Positions 1 to 12,719 are shown, counted from the stretch's first letter. The stretch: DNA of 64,000 nucleotides from Ostrinia nubilalis (GCF_963855985.1 NC_087099.1:1208001-1272000); one strand, 5' to 3'. The notes: generated by a model from the sequence alone, not told the origin. Translations and numbers: made by a program.

Positions 1-747
1 CATCTTGGCAGCAATCATGTTTGACAATAACGTTGAAAACCGTTGTTACCAAAATGGAAAGTATTACGCAAAAGCTCAAAACTTTACACTAACCAACCTG
101 TTGGTTGGTGGTACTTACATAATTTTTCAATACTTGCTCCGCGAAAGAATTGATCTCAGATCGAGAATTCCACAATTTTTAAAAAATCAGAGCATTATTT
201 TTGGAGATTATGAAATTCTGAGAATGAAAATACCATTAATAATGACAATAAGATGAAAGGCAGAATACTTATTATTACAGGACGCCTTCTCCGCCCCTGA
301 TTTTAGCTGAGAATAATGAAATGTCTCTTTATTGACCCGAAATCAAATCAGATACAGAGAAAACAAATTTAAAAGGAATGGAGCCAACACTACATAAAGT
401 AGAACGGGAACGACGAAACTCATTCGGAATGATAAACAGAGCTGAAAATTAAGTCAAGTGTGATCTTAGGCGTCGAGACACGTGCGAAAATAGTATATAG
501 TATACTATACAATTTCATTGGAATTTAAACCTTATTACGGTGGAATAAATAATTAAAGTACACCATGTTGGTTCCGAGACTTTACGTTACACATACGAGA
601 AATTCTAAAGAGAATTTGATGTGAAAGACTTAGCAAAAGGATTTAGCAATTTGGTCTCTGAATTCTTGAAATCTAGTTGGTAACAAAATTGAGGTCACAC
701 GGTTAGAGTCATATTTTACGCGCCTACCCTCCAAAGTAGGTTCATTA
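1..747. other. AT-rich spacer, no gene recognised
   Basis: No coding pattern, RNA gene or repeat that I recognise. A short open frame at 5-256 (83 codons) has no domain I can name and is likely chance. Confidence 0.5.
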
Positions 748-832
748 AAATAAGTCGTAGACAAACTGGGCCGGGTCGACTAGGAATCAAATCCTGGACT
801 AGAGATTATTTAACCACCAGACATATAACTGG
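748..832 (-). repeat. tRNA-like SINE head fragment
   Basis: Read on the minus strand, the segment contains TCTGGTGGTTAAATAATC followed by GGATTTGATTCC. The second string resembles a pol III B box (GGTTCRANYCC) and the first could be an A box. The spacing is short and no cloverleaf is convincing, so this is more likely a decayed tRNA-derived SINE head than a tRNA gene. Confidence 0.35.
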
Positions 833-3800
833 GGCATTCAAAACTATGATTTAAGGTGCACCATTTAGTTTGTATGTAAGAAAGACGCGAATACATGGAT
901 TTAAAGCCCATGATATTTTATGTAGTTGTAAATAGATGCCATGCTGTATGACAGCAGTAAATATGTTTCTAGTCCTGACCAGACGATTTTAAGAAAATGT
1001 AGGTAAGTAATTTATTAAATTAATTTCTTTTATGCCTGACCATACGGTCCATAATACCGTGTGTACACGAAAGATGGAGCCTGCAACAACATCTTGAAGG
1101 GATCAGCTCGACAAAGAAGCGAGAGTCGAGATAAATGGGCGACAAATATTTGAAAAGCTTTTATCGGAAAAAGTGATAAGAAAAAATATCAAGAGCTTCT
1201 CCGATTAAAGTTCCAAAACAACTTCGAGTGCACGAGAACTTGATCAAAGTTTCCTTTCGCTTCAAATTGTAAACAAACATTTTATCCTCATACCGTTATT
1301 ACCAATTGGAATTATGAGCCTCACGGTACATTTTTCTGTTGTCCTTCATAATTATTTATACGAATTTCTAATAGTTTTTCGACTAATTTAAAATGTTTCT
1401 CCTCTCTTTTAATTTACCGTGCCCTACAAGGCACATAATGTTTTAGTTGTAATTCTATTAGCTAGTTGATTTATGATGGATAGGTACATAAATGATTGAG
1501 TAATAGCACAGAATAAAATAAGTACTAGTAATAGGTATTGAAGTACCTAGACTAAGTGTATCTACTACGCTGAATATTTATTAATACGACACTTCAATTG
1601 CTTAGAAGCCTGTGTGACCTTCTACCATTACCTCAGGTCACACCATCTGCCGCTAAATTCCATAAACAAGCAAACTATTTAGGAATTAAATATCCCAAGC
1701 TGCTTCAGCGACAGCCGGAGCAGGTGGCCCCAGTAGGCGTGAAATTGCCAGACGCAGGTGCTCCGTGACGTCACGGGATTGTCGCACGTACATCGAGCGA
1801 GTGAAGTGGGGTAGTGCGGGACAATGGGACAAATAGGGCTTAACGAGATACCTAAGTTTAGTTTATTTTGTAGCGCTTAAGTTACGTAAGGGTCGACTGA
1901 AAGATATGAAATAATCATGTAATTTTTAATTTCACTGATGTTATTTATGTAACATTGTTATATTACTTATAGTTTTATTTACTTTATAATCTAACTGAAC
2001 TCACAAAATGCCAAAAACATGGAACAAGGCAGTGTCAGAGTCAGTTTATTTTCCTAAAAGCCGGAAAAAATACGCTTATGATGGATAGGGCTTGCTGAGG
2101 CAAGATGAAATACACAAGATGCCATCTGTTCCCCTCAGTAGGAACGAGCCAGCTTTCACATTATTTTTATTTTCTGTGCCCCAAATGGGACGTCCCGCGC
2201 TGCCCCTCAATGGCGGCACTACATCTGCCTCAGGCGCTCACTTAAAAAAGTCCTTTAAAGAATTGAGCAATACATTTTTCGGGTAAAACGTCAACATTAA
2301 GATGGCGTACATTTTTTATCACCGTCTCTCGTTACAGCAGCTCGTAAAGTATTTAGCGTGTTTTATATTCTTTAGTCCTGGTGTTCCAGTACTTTGGCGG
2401 GGATTGCGTCATGTAACAGAAGTCAAAGGAGTTTTTCAACAAAGCCTCCCAAAAAGCAAAGGGTATTGTAGTCATTACATTTTACCTGAATCTCTATCGT
2501 GGTCCATTCCTGACTACTGCAATACTTGTATAAACTTCAAGTTTCAAGTAAAATATCAAGTAAAAAAAAATTATTAATTAAAATAACATTATTATTATTA
2601 ATTATGGTGATCTACGTGCATTGTGGTAATTAATACGACAACTCGTATCATTTTATTTTAGCATTTTCCTTGGGAAAAAATCAAAGGTTAATTTAACAAA
2701 AATATGATGATAAGGCACGAAACAACTTCAATTTATGTACTAGTGATAGGCATTTCTTAGGACTATTTGATTATTATTTTTATCAACTCTCATAAATAAG
2801 GCAGACGACACTTTGAACAAAATTTATCTACTGCCAATAATTTACAAACAGGTCAGGCTATAAAAAGTATATTATTCAAATTTGTTCTGATTTAAATTGT
2901 ACTACGTTTTAAAATAAAAAGGCTTTTAAATTGATGCGTGATTTAAATTGTAGTACGAGTAGGTTTATAAAAAAAGATCATTTGAAACTCTACATTTCAC
3001 CTGTGTATCTCTTTCATTTCCAATTTAATCAGGTCCTACCTAAGTACGTTTGATCCCAATCAAAAATTACACGATGAAAGAATTCTCAACGATTCCAGAA
3101 CGTGATTGTGGGTAACTCGCAGCGTGAAATCTACAACAAGATCCAATTTCCAGTGAATCTGCGAAACAAAATATGAGCTCAAGATCAGTGCTCAAAGGAC
3201 ATTGTCAGAAACCGCCTTAGATTCCTGGGCACAGCAGTAAAGTATCAAAATTAATCTCTTACTTTTTGAATACTTAAATATTAATTAGATTGTAACGGAC
3301 ACTTGAGGATTAAAAAATGAAATAATAAAAGTATTTTATATGTATTCCATAATACTATGACGACATCCGGACATTTTAGGGCGTGGCCTGCTCCATATCC
3401 TATGAAGTTCCATAATTTGTGTCGATAAAATCTATGTAAAATCGGCACAAGGCAATGCCGTACTTCATTGTTAGGAATCCATGTAATAGTGATGTTGACT
3501 GCGGTCATCATAGACAATAAGATACCGATCTTGTAAATAAAATAAATCGTCCAAATTGCTACAGTATGACTAGATTTTAATTAAAAGTTAAAAATATATT
3601 GCACGATACTACAAGAAGCTATCTAATGTGTCCAACTGGTCGAAGGTCATGAATAAAATAAAAAGAATTGTGATCATAACACTGATATAGACAATGACAA
3701 CAATATGGGATCATCTTTAATATATCTGTTACAGTTTCAAAATTCGATGAAAAATCCAATGCCGCTTAAAGTGAGAGAAATGTCTAAAGTTCTAATAGAA

Positions 3801-4440
3801 TTGAAAGTTTTATTCGCTCAAAATGCTTATAACAATAATTGGTAATACATTTCAAATATTAAGTACCTTTATAATGTATCGATAGAACTAAAATGATATC
3901 CTCTCAGCTTGGAAAGGGAAAACCCAGGATTGGGGGAGCGCTCCAGGCAATTTTTAGAACATTTCATAGGTGGTAGTAAATAATATTTATTTTATTATTA
4001 AAATTGAATATTTTGATATTGATAAAATTGAATATATCTTTCGATTCAAATACCGAATATTTTTCAATCGATAATAATTATCGAGAATTGTTAATAATAT
4101 TCAATTAAAAGTTGTTCAATCCCTATTCATGCATAGACTAAGACGGTAACCATGGAGATAGTTAGTTTGGTAAGTCACGTGTTAAATGTCAAGAGTGGAA
4201 AGTAAACATAGGATTCATGTTATTTATTTACGTGCAAAATGTAAGTAAGTAAATGATAAAAGTGGAACGCCGAGCTATTTCCAAAACCCGTCCAATATTA
4301 TAATACAATTTGGCTGCGACAACTACATTACAGAACATCTCCCAAATCGATGTGCATAAAATAATATAATACAATACTAGTAAGTAAGAGGTTATGATAA
4401 CAATATTGCTATCAATAAGTTTATAGAATTGGTCCGCCAG
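833..4440. other. Spacer with no recognised gene
   Basis: AT-rich sequence. Open frames at 2092-2286, 2302-2577 and 3281-3517 lack recognisable domains. A stretch near 1690-1830 is somewhat richer in GC and CpG than its surroundings but shows no clear feature. Confidence 0.5.
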
Positions 4441-4509
4441 GAATAATTGTTCTTACATAAAGATTTGTGTCATTTAGAACCTAGAAAGTATTATTTCGGC
4501 ACTGTTGAT

Positions 4510-4702
4510 CTAACGGCGAACAATGTATGGAGAACGAACATTGTCCTTTCCACGATCTCCGATACAGCGCGGTGCGATAGGGCACGCGGCGGATCACTCG
4601 CCGCGGAAATTGCTTTGCCCGCGTTTGTGTTTTGTTTCCAACGCCGTTATATTTTGTATTTCGAACACTTTGCTGTGGCAGACGCGCGTGAGTCTAAATA
4701 AA
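4510..4702. other. GC-enriched island, function unknown
   Basis: This block is markedly richer in C, G and CpG (for example GCGGATCACTCGCCGCGG) than the sequence on both sides. Two overlapping open frames run through it on the plus strand (4447-4701 and 4523-4708) but neither gives a recognisable protein. A GTGAGT at about 4688 could be a splice donor of a non-coding first exon, or the block could be an old repeat. I see no decisive evidence. Confidence 0.25.
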
Positions 4703-5685
4703 TCGTGATTCTTTTGAAAAATAGGAACGTAATTTTGAAACGTTGATTTCTTTCCGTGGCAAAATGATAGCTACATAACTCATTAAAATTTTCAGACGAA
4801 ATACCCTACAGCATAAAATCATAAAAGTACATACCAAAACATCTTCATAATTATGAGGTTTCAGAGGAAGAGCTTACCTGAAACAATAAAAAGTATAGTA
4901 TAGTATAGTACATATTGTAAAGGCATTGCGGCATTGCAAACTAAAAGCTATGTAATTGAATTACTGAACCTCAACCCAACTGAGAACAATTACTTATTAC
5001 ATACGTTAGATAGTACGTGTTTTCTTGTATATGTGAGAGTGGAACTTCACCAAAAAGTCGTATTCTAATCAATAGACCACGGAGACACTCTTGATTAGTC
5101 TAGCTAGTGGGTATAGACAATTGGCACTTTTTGATCGAATCGAAAATCGAATACATTGAAACTCTATACAAAAAAAAAGGCTTTTCGACCATCTTTCGAC
5201 ATAAAAACTGTCACATTTGGCATTTTGTCTAGGAAGGCAGTAATAACGCACATGTACTTACAACACAACCATACAAGAAAGGTTAACCATCTCGCGTTAC
5301 AGTATTTGGTTTCAAGCCTGTAACTTCCTTACAAAATTATGAACCAAATTACTAGCCCGTCGCAAATCACCGGCCATTAGCAACCCGAGCGACCGCCCCT
5401 GGTCTAGTTGCCGTGTTTTAGCAACTTTGCCGCGATTACAGAGTTGTTTTGTTAAACTCAACTTAGAAAACTATTGGGCAACGAACGCAAGCCTGGCTTA
5501 AAATTTGGTAACCACTGATTTAATCAGAGTGCTTAATATACTTTTGAATATTTGAATTGGCAACTAACCTTTTCATAATTTTAATAGCATATTTTTACTA
5601 TTTTTTTTTACTACAACAGATTATAAATAGTTCGACATTCCATCAGCTATCACTAAGAGTGCCTGCTGCTGTCTTTCCTGAGCTC
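4703..5685. other. Spacer; short TATAG microsatellite
   Basis: No gene recognised. A short tandem of TATAG lies near 4893-4911. The remainder is AT-rich unique-looking sequence. Confidence 0.45.
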
Positions 5686-5755
5686 TATAATCTGGGCCTT
5701 TTCAAGGCGAAAGTAAATTGGCCCTTAAGGGCAGGTATGTATCCTTAGACTGCAT
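5686..5755 (+). repeat. Dispersed repeat, left half (split by insertion)
   Basis: TTCAAGGCGAAAGTAAATTG and GGGCAGGTATGTATCCTTAG match, with changes, the repeat at 23145-23262. Its continuation (CACTTAACACCAAGTGAGAT) resumes at 7867, so this copy is interrupted by the element at 5756-7866. The family looks like the 3' end of a lepidopteran retroelement; its class is not settled here. Confidence 0.6.
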
Positions 5756-7866
5756 ATCGTCCATTTGCGACGACACTGTGATATATCAAAAACAGTGGTT
5801 TTACAGAAATCGACTTTTTAACTTTTGAATGACCATAACTCTTAATAGAAGGTTAGGATTACCTAATTGTGTATGAAACGTTTAAAGATTAACTATTAAT
5901 GAATTTAAATATTTATAGTAAGACATAACTTTGCGTCTAAATTGATGAAATTATAGCGATTGAAAAAAAAAGAGACAACTTATCACGTTGTTCTGGTAAA
6001 AAATAATATTTTTAAGATGGTAAGTTCAGTTGTCACGTTGAAGATGATGTAAAAAAAATATATTTATATAAGTCATTATTTAGATAAAACGTTGATCTTG
6101 AAAATTTTTATTTTATTTTAATAACATTACAATCAGTAAAAATGAGGTAATTATTGGAACAGGCGAATATTTCGCTTTGCCATGTTAAATTACACTTATA
6201 AAAATATTATCTAAGTAGACAGACAGTTGTATACATACAATATTTAAGCTCACATTAAGTTTTCTTATTCTAAAAACTAATGCTTAATCAAAATAAACGA
6301 AAAACTCTCAAAAGTAAAACCTCGTAAACTACTACAAAAAAAAAACACAGTAAGAGAAACTGTACTAAGTATGTATGTATGCAGAAGAAAAAATTGTAGG
6401 TACCTACTATGTTAGTAAATAGATGTTTTTTAACTGACTAGTCATGACAATTTAATCCTAAAATTATCAACGCAAAAATCGCCGTTTCCGGCGCATAAAA
6501 TGGCAAAGAAGCGACATTTTGGTACCTTTTAGGGTGTTTTAATTTTTTATACTTATTTAAAATTAAATTTATAAAAGATATTTAAAAAATGTATTAATAG
6601 TGAAAAATAGCAACCACTATTAATAAATAATGTAGCCATTTTATTGGCGTAGTTTTTCTGAAATAGTTATACCTATTGCAATGTTATTATACAAAACAAT
6701 GTTGCGCCCGCCAAAGTATATTTGGGCAAGAAGCGATTAAATTCCATCAATTGCTGATTATCTGTAATTATATTAAAACATTAAAATACATTTTTTGCAG
6801 AAAGCAAAACATAGCCAATACAGCTAAGTAACATTGAATAATTACATAAATAAATAAATATCTGGGGTCATCTAACGCATTGCTATTCTAGCATACTTCT
6901 ACTAATAGATAATTTTGTTAGCTATCGTCTTAGATTAAGCTAATCTAAGGCTATCGTATGATAATATAAAATATTTTACTTGTTGTGTCTGTAAAAACAG
7001 ACAGTCGTATAAGTATGTTTTATTTCACTGTATTTCTAGTATTTGAACTATTCTTCAAAACTAATGTATGTTTATCAGTCTACATCTACTCGTATTAGTT
7101 CCGACGTTATTGTAGCTCAAAGAGACCCTTTCACAGCGCTCGCATAGCGCTGTTAGTCATGTTGTCGGATTAGGTTGTGAAATTCCTTCAGGCAGTGCAT
7201 CGCCACAAATGTTAACCTTTGCTTTTTTGCATTGCTAGTCCCCATCTGTAATGATATCTGGAGTTTAGTATTACTGTTTAGCGTATACAACGTGACAAGT
7301 AGATATACCATTCAATTTCAATAACATGTATTCTGCAATAACAGAACATCAACAAATGACCTACAACATATTTTCAATATAGGAAAAATTTTCATCATCT
7401 ACAACGTTACTAGTTAAGATGTCCCGATGATACTTCGATTTTCTTACAAGAATAACGTGACATATAAATAATTTCTCTTTTACTTTGCTTTTTGTTTTAC
7501 AAGAACACTGTGATAAGTATGACGTGCCACATTGTCGAATAAAATAAAAATATTTTAAAAACTTACCTTTGTCATCAATACCGCGGTATCCTCGAGATGT
7601 CACGTTTTTCTTAAAAACGAAGAGCACCTCACATCTCAAAGCGCAGGTGGCAACTGAACTGTCACAGTGTCGAAGCCAACTAGATCGCCGAACGAGCCAG
7701 CGCTATAACGTAATATTTTGTCTCTTTCTCTCATAGTATTGTTGTTTTTGGAGTAACAAATACCCTGTTTTTGGAGATAAAAGAACGCAAGATCGCGGTT
7801 CAGAATTTCGTTAAAACAAAAAATCGTATATGTCGAGATGTCACAGTGTCGTCGCAAATGGGCGAT
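5756..7866. mobile_element. Non-autonomous TIR DNA element, 2.1 kb
   Basis: The ends are inverted repeats. The left begins ATCGTCCATTTGCGACGACA and continues CTGTGA. The right, reverse-complemented, reads ATCGCCCATTTGCGACGACA then CTGTGA, so about 30 bp match with one or two changes. AT flanks both ends (ATAT if the palindromic base pairs are counted), consistent with a 2-bp target duplication. The interior is AT-rich with no transposase. Open frames on the minus strand (7361-7639, 7636-7881) are not recognisable. It sits inside an older dispersed repeat, which supports real insertion. The superfamily cannot be assigned. Confidence 0.7.
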
Positions 7867-7925
7867 ATCACTTAACACCAAGTGAGATTGCAGTCAAATG
7901 CCTGCCTTGTACTGCATAAAAGTAA
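7867..7925 (+). repeat. Dispersed repeat, right half (split by insertion)
   Basis: CACTTAACACCAAGTGAGAT and CAAATGCCTGCCTTGTACTG continue the repeat whose left half ends at 5755. The order matches the unbroken copy at 23145-23262. Confidence 0.6.
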
Positions 7926-8835
7926 TAAGAGTTAAATAAGAGGATCTGTGTAAAACTCCAAAAGCACGAGTGATTCTCACAAAAATATATACAGTACCTA
8001 CACTAAAAACGAAAGAGTAAAAGAAAGACATTTCTATCTTGACCAAAGTGGCTGTACCCAAGTTATAGCTTTAATTTGGCTACTTGGAAGCTTGTAAAAC
8101 GACCGGACCGGCGTAAATAATTACCTAGACTAGGAAACTTGGTCTAAACACATCGCTACTGCAGCTCAGTTTGCTCAGTATTCGAGCTCGCTCTTAGTTA
8201 CGCAGTAGTTCAGTCTGTATAATAGTTTAAGTACTAACATTATAATGTCACTTAGTCTACAACAGTTCTATTAGATGGTACGGCTCGTACATTACGGATT
8301 TTTATAGTCTGGCTTATGTTTCAGAAAATCTATACTAATTTTAGTTGCCTAACTACTTTTTAATAGTAGTCAAATAATATAAAATATTTGCTCCATCAAA
8401 ACCTCTAAAGGTGTTTGTTAACATTTATCTTCAAGTAAACTTAATACCACTAACATTTCTAAAAATAAGATTGGTTTGAAACAATGATAAGCTTGGCGCT
8501 GAACAATTAACAAAATCAAAGCGAAATTGAGAAGGTTTCTTAATTAATTGAACTTTATTGCTTTGGAGCGAATGGCACCGAAATATGAGCGATGGCGGTG
8601 GCGATCGCCCTTGTTCGGAACTTCGCAAACTTAATTAATTGGGCGGGCACTTAGCAAACTGTGTCGCCGCTGAGACCACGGCTTACGATAAACTGTGTGA
8701 CCAACCATTACTTACGTTGTAAGTCTGTTTACACATTATCAGGTTTGTTCGATTCAAAAATGACGTAGTTAACATGAAACATACTTACCAAACCAAGTTA
8801 AGAAGTCAGAATCCGACCATCTCTACTATAATTCT
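7926..8835. other. Spacer, no gene recognised
   Basis: No RNA gene or repeat recognised. A 65-codon open frame at 8431-8628 on the minus strand has no recognisable domain. Confidence 0.45.
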
Positions 8836-8966
8836 AAGGCTTAAGGGTTGCACCATCTTATTTTAACTTTGACAAATGTCAAAAATCTGTCAAACCCTAT
8901 ACAAAAAACACCGATTATCGTTATAGTTACGGTCAAAGTTAGGTGGTGCAACTTAGCCTAAGCCTT
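8836..8966. mobile_element. Palindromic MITE, family A, copy 1
   Basis: About 130 bp, opening GGGTTGCACCATCTTATTTT and closing with AAAGTTAGGTGGTGCAACTT. The ends are inverted copies (TTGCACCA / TGGTGCAA), with a shared core containing AATCTGTCAAA and ATACAAAAAACACCG. Seven other full or partial copies lie in this window, which defines the family internally. No coding capacity. Confidence 0.8.
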
Positions 8967-9677
8967 AAATAGAATTTAGAAAATAAGACGAGTATTACAT
9001 TCGACGATTTTAAAAATAATTTTACAAGTTCTATTATAACAACACGTGCGTCGTGCACGTATTAATTTGAGCCAGCAGTAGGTACATCTTTTTTTCAAGC
9101 TTCTGTCAAATAGTTTGTGAAACAACTTTGTAGCTTGTAACAGATTAAACGGCAGAAACGTGGATAATCTTACTAAAATATCACATTACCCTTAAAAAAA
9201 GAAAACAACAATAGTTTTTCTAACTTCTAAGAATTCTTACGTCGGGTTAACTTTGCACGTGACAATCGTTTTGTTAATAGTAAACAAAATATAATTGTTG
9301 TTAGCTACAATCAATTATATTATTACGAATGTAAAAACAATATTCGCAAACCATTACAATTTATTTCTGCCAAACGAAAACAATCTGTCGAAAATAATAT
9401 TTCAAAACATTTTAATGGTTTCTTGGCAATTAATAACAAAAGTTCTTTGAGTAACGGCCAAATGAGCAAATATTAGGAACACATAAATTGGTAAACTTTC
9501 TGCCGGGGAACGTTATTCGAGGGTTTCGTCGATTGTTATTTGATTACCTACCTCGAAACATTCTATGGATGAATTCCTCTCAACTTCCTTCAGCAACTTG
9601 AATGAACCATAAAATCTTTAAAAGGGTTGTAATTGTCAATTAACTTAAAATTGAACTGTTTAGGGTAAATTTATCTC
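8967..9677. other. Spacer, no gene recognised
   Basis: AT-rich sequence with no gene or clear repeat. AACACGTGCGTCGTGCACGT (9041-9060) contains a short imperfect palindrome only. Confidence 0.45.
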
Positions 9678-9845
9678 ATATAGCCTGACCAGGAACATAA
9701 AAACCCTCGCCATGTTGCGGAAAACTAATGGTACTAATTTCTTTTAATGGCAACAGTAACTGAAAACTTCATTGACATGTCACCTTGCATGTCAGTCTAT
9801 TGCTGTCAAAGTGTAAACAAACTTTATTTTAAATGTGCGCAATTG
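9678..9845 (+). repeat. Dispersed repeat beginning TATAGCCTGACCAGGAAC
   Basis: TAGCCTGACCAGGAACATAA and AAACCCT are repeated in reverse orientation at 10684-10794, after which the two copies diverge. Two inverted copies 1.1 kb apart could be separate insertions or ends of one composite. No coding potential is seen. The right boundary is approximate. Confidence 0.55.
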
Positions 9846-10259
9846 ATTTTGTGAATTAAATTGCTAAAATCTTTTTATAGTCGTGAAAGAAAAGTGGTTC
9901 ACAATGTGTTTAAGTAATTGTCGAAGAGAAATACTAAGGGTTCGGACAATATTTTCATTGAATAATTTTTCCGACAAGGGTGTCAAATTGACTGACATGT
10001 TTATCGTATAGTACAGTCCACTATGAAAATTATCTGTGGTTTGTTTCAACTACCTATTTTAAAGTTTTTTGTTTTTTTTTTTATGTCACTTTCTAAGTGT
10101 TGAATTTTATGGAATTGGGAAAGAAGTACCGAGTTTGAAGCGTTCATGAGCAGACATTGCAGTTGAATATTCAAGTTCTGAATTTGATTATTGATGAATA
10201 ATAAAATAAATCCTACTAGCTCGATTGATGTTTTCATTTAATTTATTTAAACCAGGTTA
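9846..10259. other. Spacer ending in the TTA target of the next MITE
   Basis: AT-rich, with two short minus-strand open frames (9864-10049, 10046-10237) that are not recognisable. The last bases TTA (10257-10259) are the left copy of the target duplication of the next element. Confidence 0.45.
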
Positions 10260-10610
10260 GGGGCCATCCATAAAGTACGTCACACGAATTTCATGATTTT
10301 TTGACCCCCCCCTCCGTCCTTGTCACAGGTGGTCACATTTCTGAGACCCCCCCCTCCCTAGTGTGACGTAACATGTTTTGCAATTTCACATCGAAAAATT
10401 ATTAAATTAACAGCAGTTCCGAAATTAGTTTTATTTCCATTTAAATTAAGTACATTTTTTTTATGAAATCAACATTATATAAAATATTTAAAACAATTGA
10501 AATGTGATGTCACGAAACTTAGGACCCCTCCCACCCCTTGTCACACCATGTCACATTTTGTCAACCCCCTCCCCCCCTCTTTACGTGTGACGTACTTTAT
10601 GGATGACCCC
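10260..10610. mobile_element. PIF/Harbinger-like MITE, 351 bp
   Basis: It opens GGGGCCATCCATAAAGTACG and closes with CGTACTTTATGGATGACCCC, near-perfect inverted repeats of about 27 bp. TTA flanks both ends (10257-10259 and 10611-10613). GGGG-type termini with a 3-bp TWA duplication are typical of PIF/Harbinger. Poly-C tracts (10306-10313 and 10349-10356) and several GTCACA words lie just inside the ends. No transposase is present, so mobilisation would have been in trans. Superfamily assignment is inference from termini and TSD. Confidence 0.75.
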
Positions 10611-10613
10611 TTA

Positions 10614-10683
10614 CCTATAATAATATTTTTTCGTTAATTCATGAAAATATCAAATTAGCCCGTAATCCTGAATCCTGATACAT
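10614..10683. other. Short spacer
   Basis: AT-rich spacer between two repeats, with nothing recognised. Confidence 0.4.
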
Positions 10684-10794
10684 AAAGTTAGCCTATTAAT
10701 TTAACACAGGTACGACTGTACTCAGTGTTGCACTATCAAATGCAATTGACGCGCCTCTATGCCAGGGTTTTTATGTTCCTGGTCAGGCTATAAT
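10684..10794 (-). repeat. Dispersed repeat, inverted partner of 9678-9845
   Basis: On the minus strand it begins TATAGCCTGACCAGGAACAT and runs through ACCCTGGCATAGAGGCGCG. The first ~30 bp match the copy at 9678. The inner part differs, suggesting two subfamilies of one repeat. Confidence 0.55.
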
Positions 10795-11470
10795 ATGATT
10801 TAATGTATTCAAATTTCATACAGCGTTACCAACAATAAGATAAAAAATACTTAGAGAGCAGTTATTAAATTAAGTAAAATGAACAATATTAAAACGTTTT
10901 ACTTATCACTGTAATAAATCGGAAGAGCGACGTGTAGTATAAAACCTAAAACAGGTTATTCTAACATTATTATTAAGTAAATTACCTACCGTCAGGTAAA
11001 AATAATAACATTCATTTATTTTTCTTGTTTAATAACCTCCACGATTGTCGTGTTCATTGCGTGAAATGAAACAAACAAATTGTGTTATTCCGGGCCGTTA
11101 TGATTCCGTTTCACGCACTAATATCTGTCACCGCGTAATAAAACGTCAGCCTAGATGGATGTAAGCGGTAGCGGCAGGATAGGGACAACCTAAGGGGACA
11201 ACAGGACATATGAAAGCTCATATGTTGAGAAAAAATTACCCATTCGATAAATAACCTACGACTGTTTATTACAATTTAGAGACAACGCACACTGGGCGAC
11301 AATCGCGGCGAGTAGACGCGGCGACTTGTCGATTTCATGTACGTGACAACAAGCCAATATATAAAATTGTCGACGGTTAAAAATACGAACATAAAGTTTG
11401 TAATATTCTAAGGCTTAAAGCCTGTGTTTAAATTCACTCCTGAAATAAAACAAAAAGTACTAGGTAGGTA
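10795..11470. other. Spacer, no gene recognised
   Basis: Mostly AT-rich. A GC-richer patch near 11290-11335 (GGGCGACAATCGCGGCGAGT) is CpG-dense and may be a MITE remnant. No gene is seen. Confidence 0.4.
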
Positions 11471-11604
11471 CAGTCAGCGTCAAAATTTTTGTGATACCAA
11501 AAGTAGCCAATAAGTTCGCAACACGTCTTTGTTACTGTTGAAATAAGGTTGTAATATCAAGTTATTGGTCACTTTGTATGTCACGGACTATTAGACGCTG
11601 ACTG
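11471..11604. mobile_element. Tc1/mariner-type MITE, 134 bp
   Basis: Termini CAGTCAGCGTCAAA and TTAGACGCTGACTG are inverted repeats, and TA flanks both ends (11469-11470, 11605-11606). A CAGT start with TA target is the usual form of Tc1/mariner/pogo elements. The body is non-coding. Confidence 0.7.
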
Positions 11605-11606
11605 TA

Positions 11607-12700
11607 CACAGCGTTTACGATACTAACCTACTAGGATCTATCCGGCAGGTATAATAATATTATTTCAGCACGACCTTTCCTATGCCTGTAATAGTAACAA
11701 GAACAAGGGTCATAATTTAAATGGTAGATCAGCGTAAATTACTTTAGTTCATGTTTTCCTGCGTCGCGTCGTCGGAACGTCGTGTAACAACATACATCTA
11801 CATTGGGTATAGCGATGGCTTAACCTAGCATTCACATGGGACGACTAACTATTATGGACATGATATTATCGCTGTGGCCAAATAATTTGAGCCACGATTT
11901 TGTGGTGGTTTTGCTACACATAGGTTTCACACGTTGCGGTTTACCGAAATGTTTTTCAGATACGATTTTCAGCACAAATTAGACTGAGATTCGAAGCAGT
12001 AAGATAATTTCGTGTTACAGAGGCCATCCATATCGGCTGAGATATCGCGTCAGATACCCACTAAATATAGTTTATAAAACTCACTCAGAGCGTTATAAAA
12101 ACAAGATAAAAAGTACCCAACTAACCTTGATCAAATCTGCAAACAGCATTAACGACGCGCAATACGAAAACACAGACACGGTTCACACTATACTGCACTG
12201 ATATTCAAATATAACTATAAACAAACGCAACACTTGTTTGCACTAATTCACATAAAATATGTATGTAAGAAGAAGCTATCGCCGCTCGAAATTGCGACAA
12301 AATGTCTGCACATTATCCCGATACAAAGTACAGAGACGTGTTATCTGTCCTAAATCCCGAGGCGAACTGAACGATGCACGACGTTGAATGCGTGAGATGA
12401 CAAACTACCCTAATTCAGACTGCTCGTTTATAGATTTCACGACTACCTACTATTTTAGTAAAAAAAAATATTTGCGGACTTTATAGGCTCGCATATTATC
12501 ATTTACAGATTTCACGACTACCTGTTATTTCAATAACAATTTGAATTATCTCGGCCATGAAAATAGGATTTTAATAACCATTTAACCTTGCCGTTGGTTT
12601 TTGTTACGATGGCCTTGACGTCCTGCAAAGCTATGAATTTTAATAAGCTGAGCAAGCGACTTTTATTTCTTGTTTAAGTAAATAGATTTTAGGGAGCGTG
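11607..12700. other. Spacer with a short direct repeat; possible upstream region
   Basis: No coding exon recognised. TTTATAGATTTCACGACTAC (about 12429) recurs with one change at about 12503, a 74-bp spaced direct repeat. On the minus strand, 12260-12125 resembles a 5' untranslated exon followed by a donor-like AAGGTTAGT, but this is weak. Confidence 0.35.
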
Positions 12701-12719
12701 AATGCCTAAGGAGAGAGGA

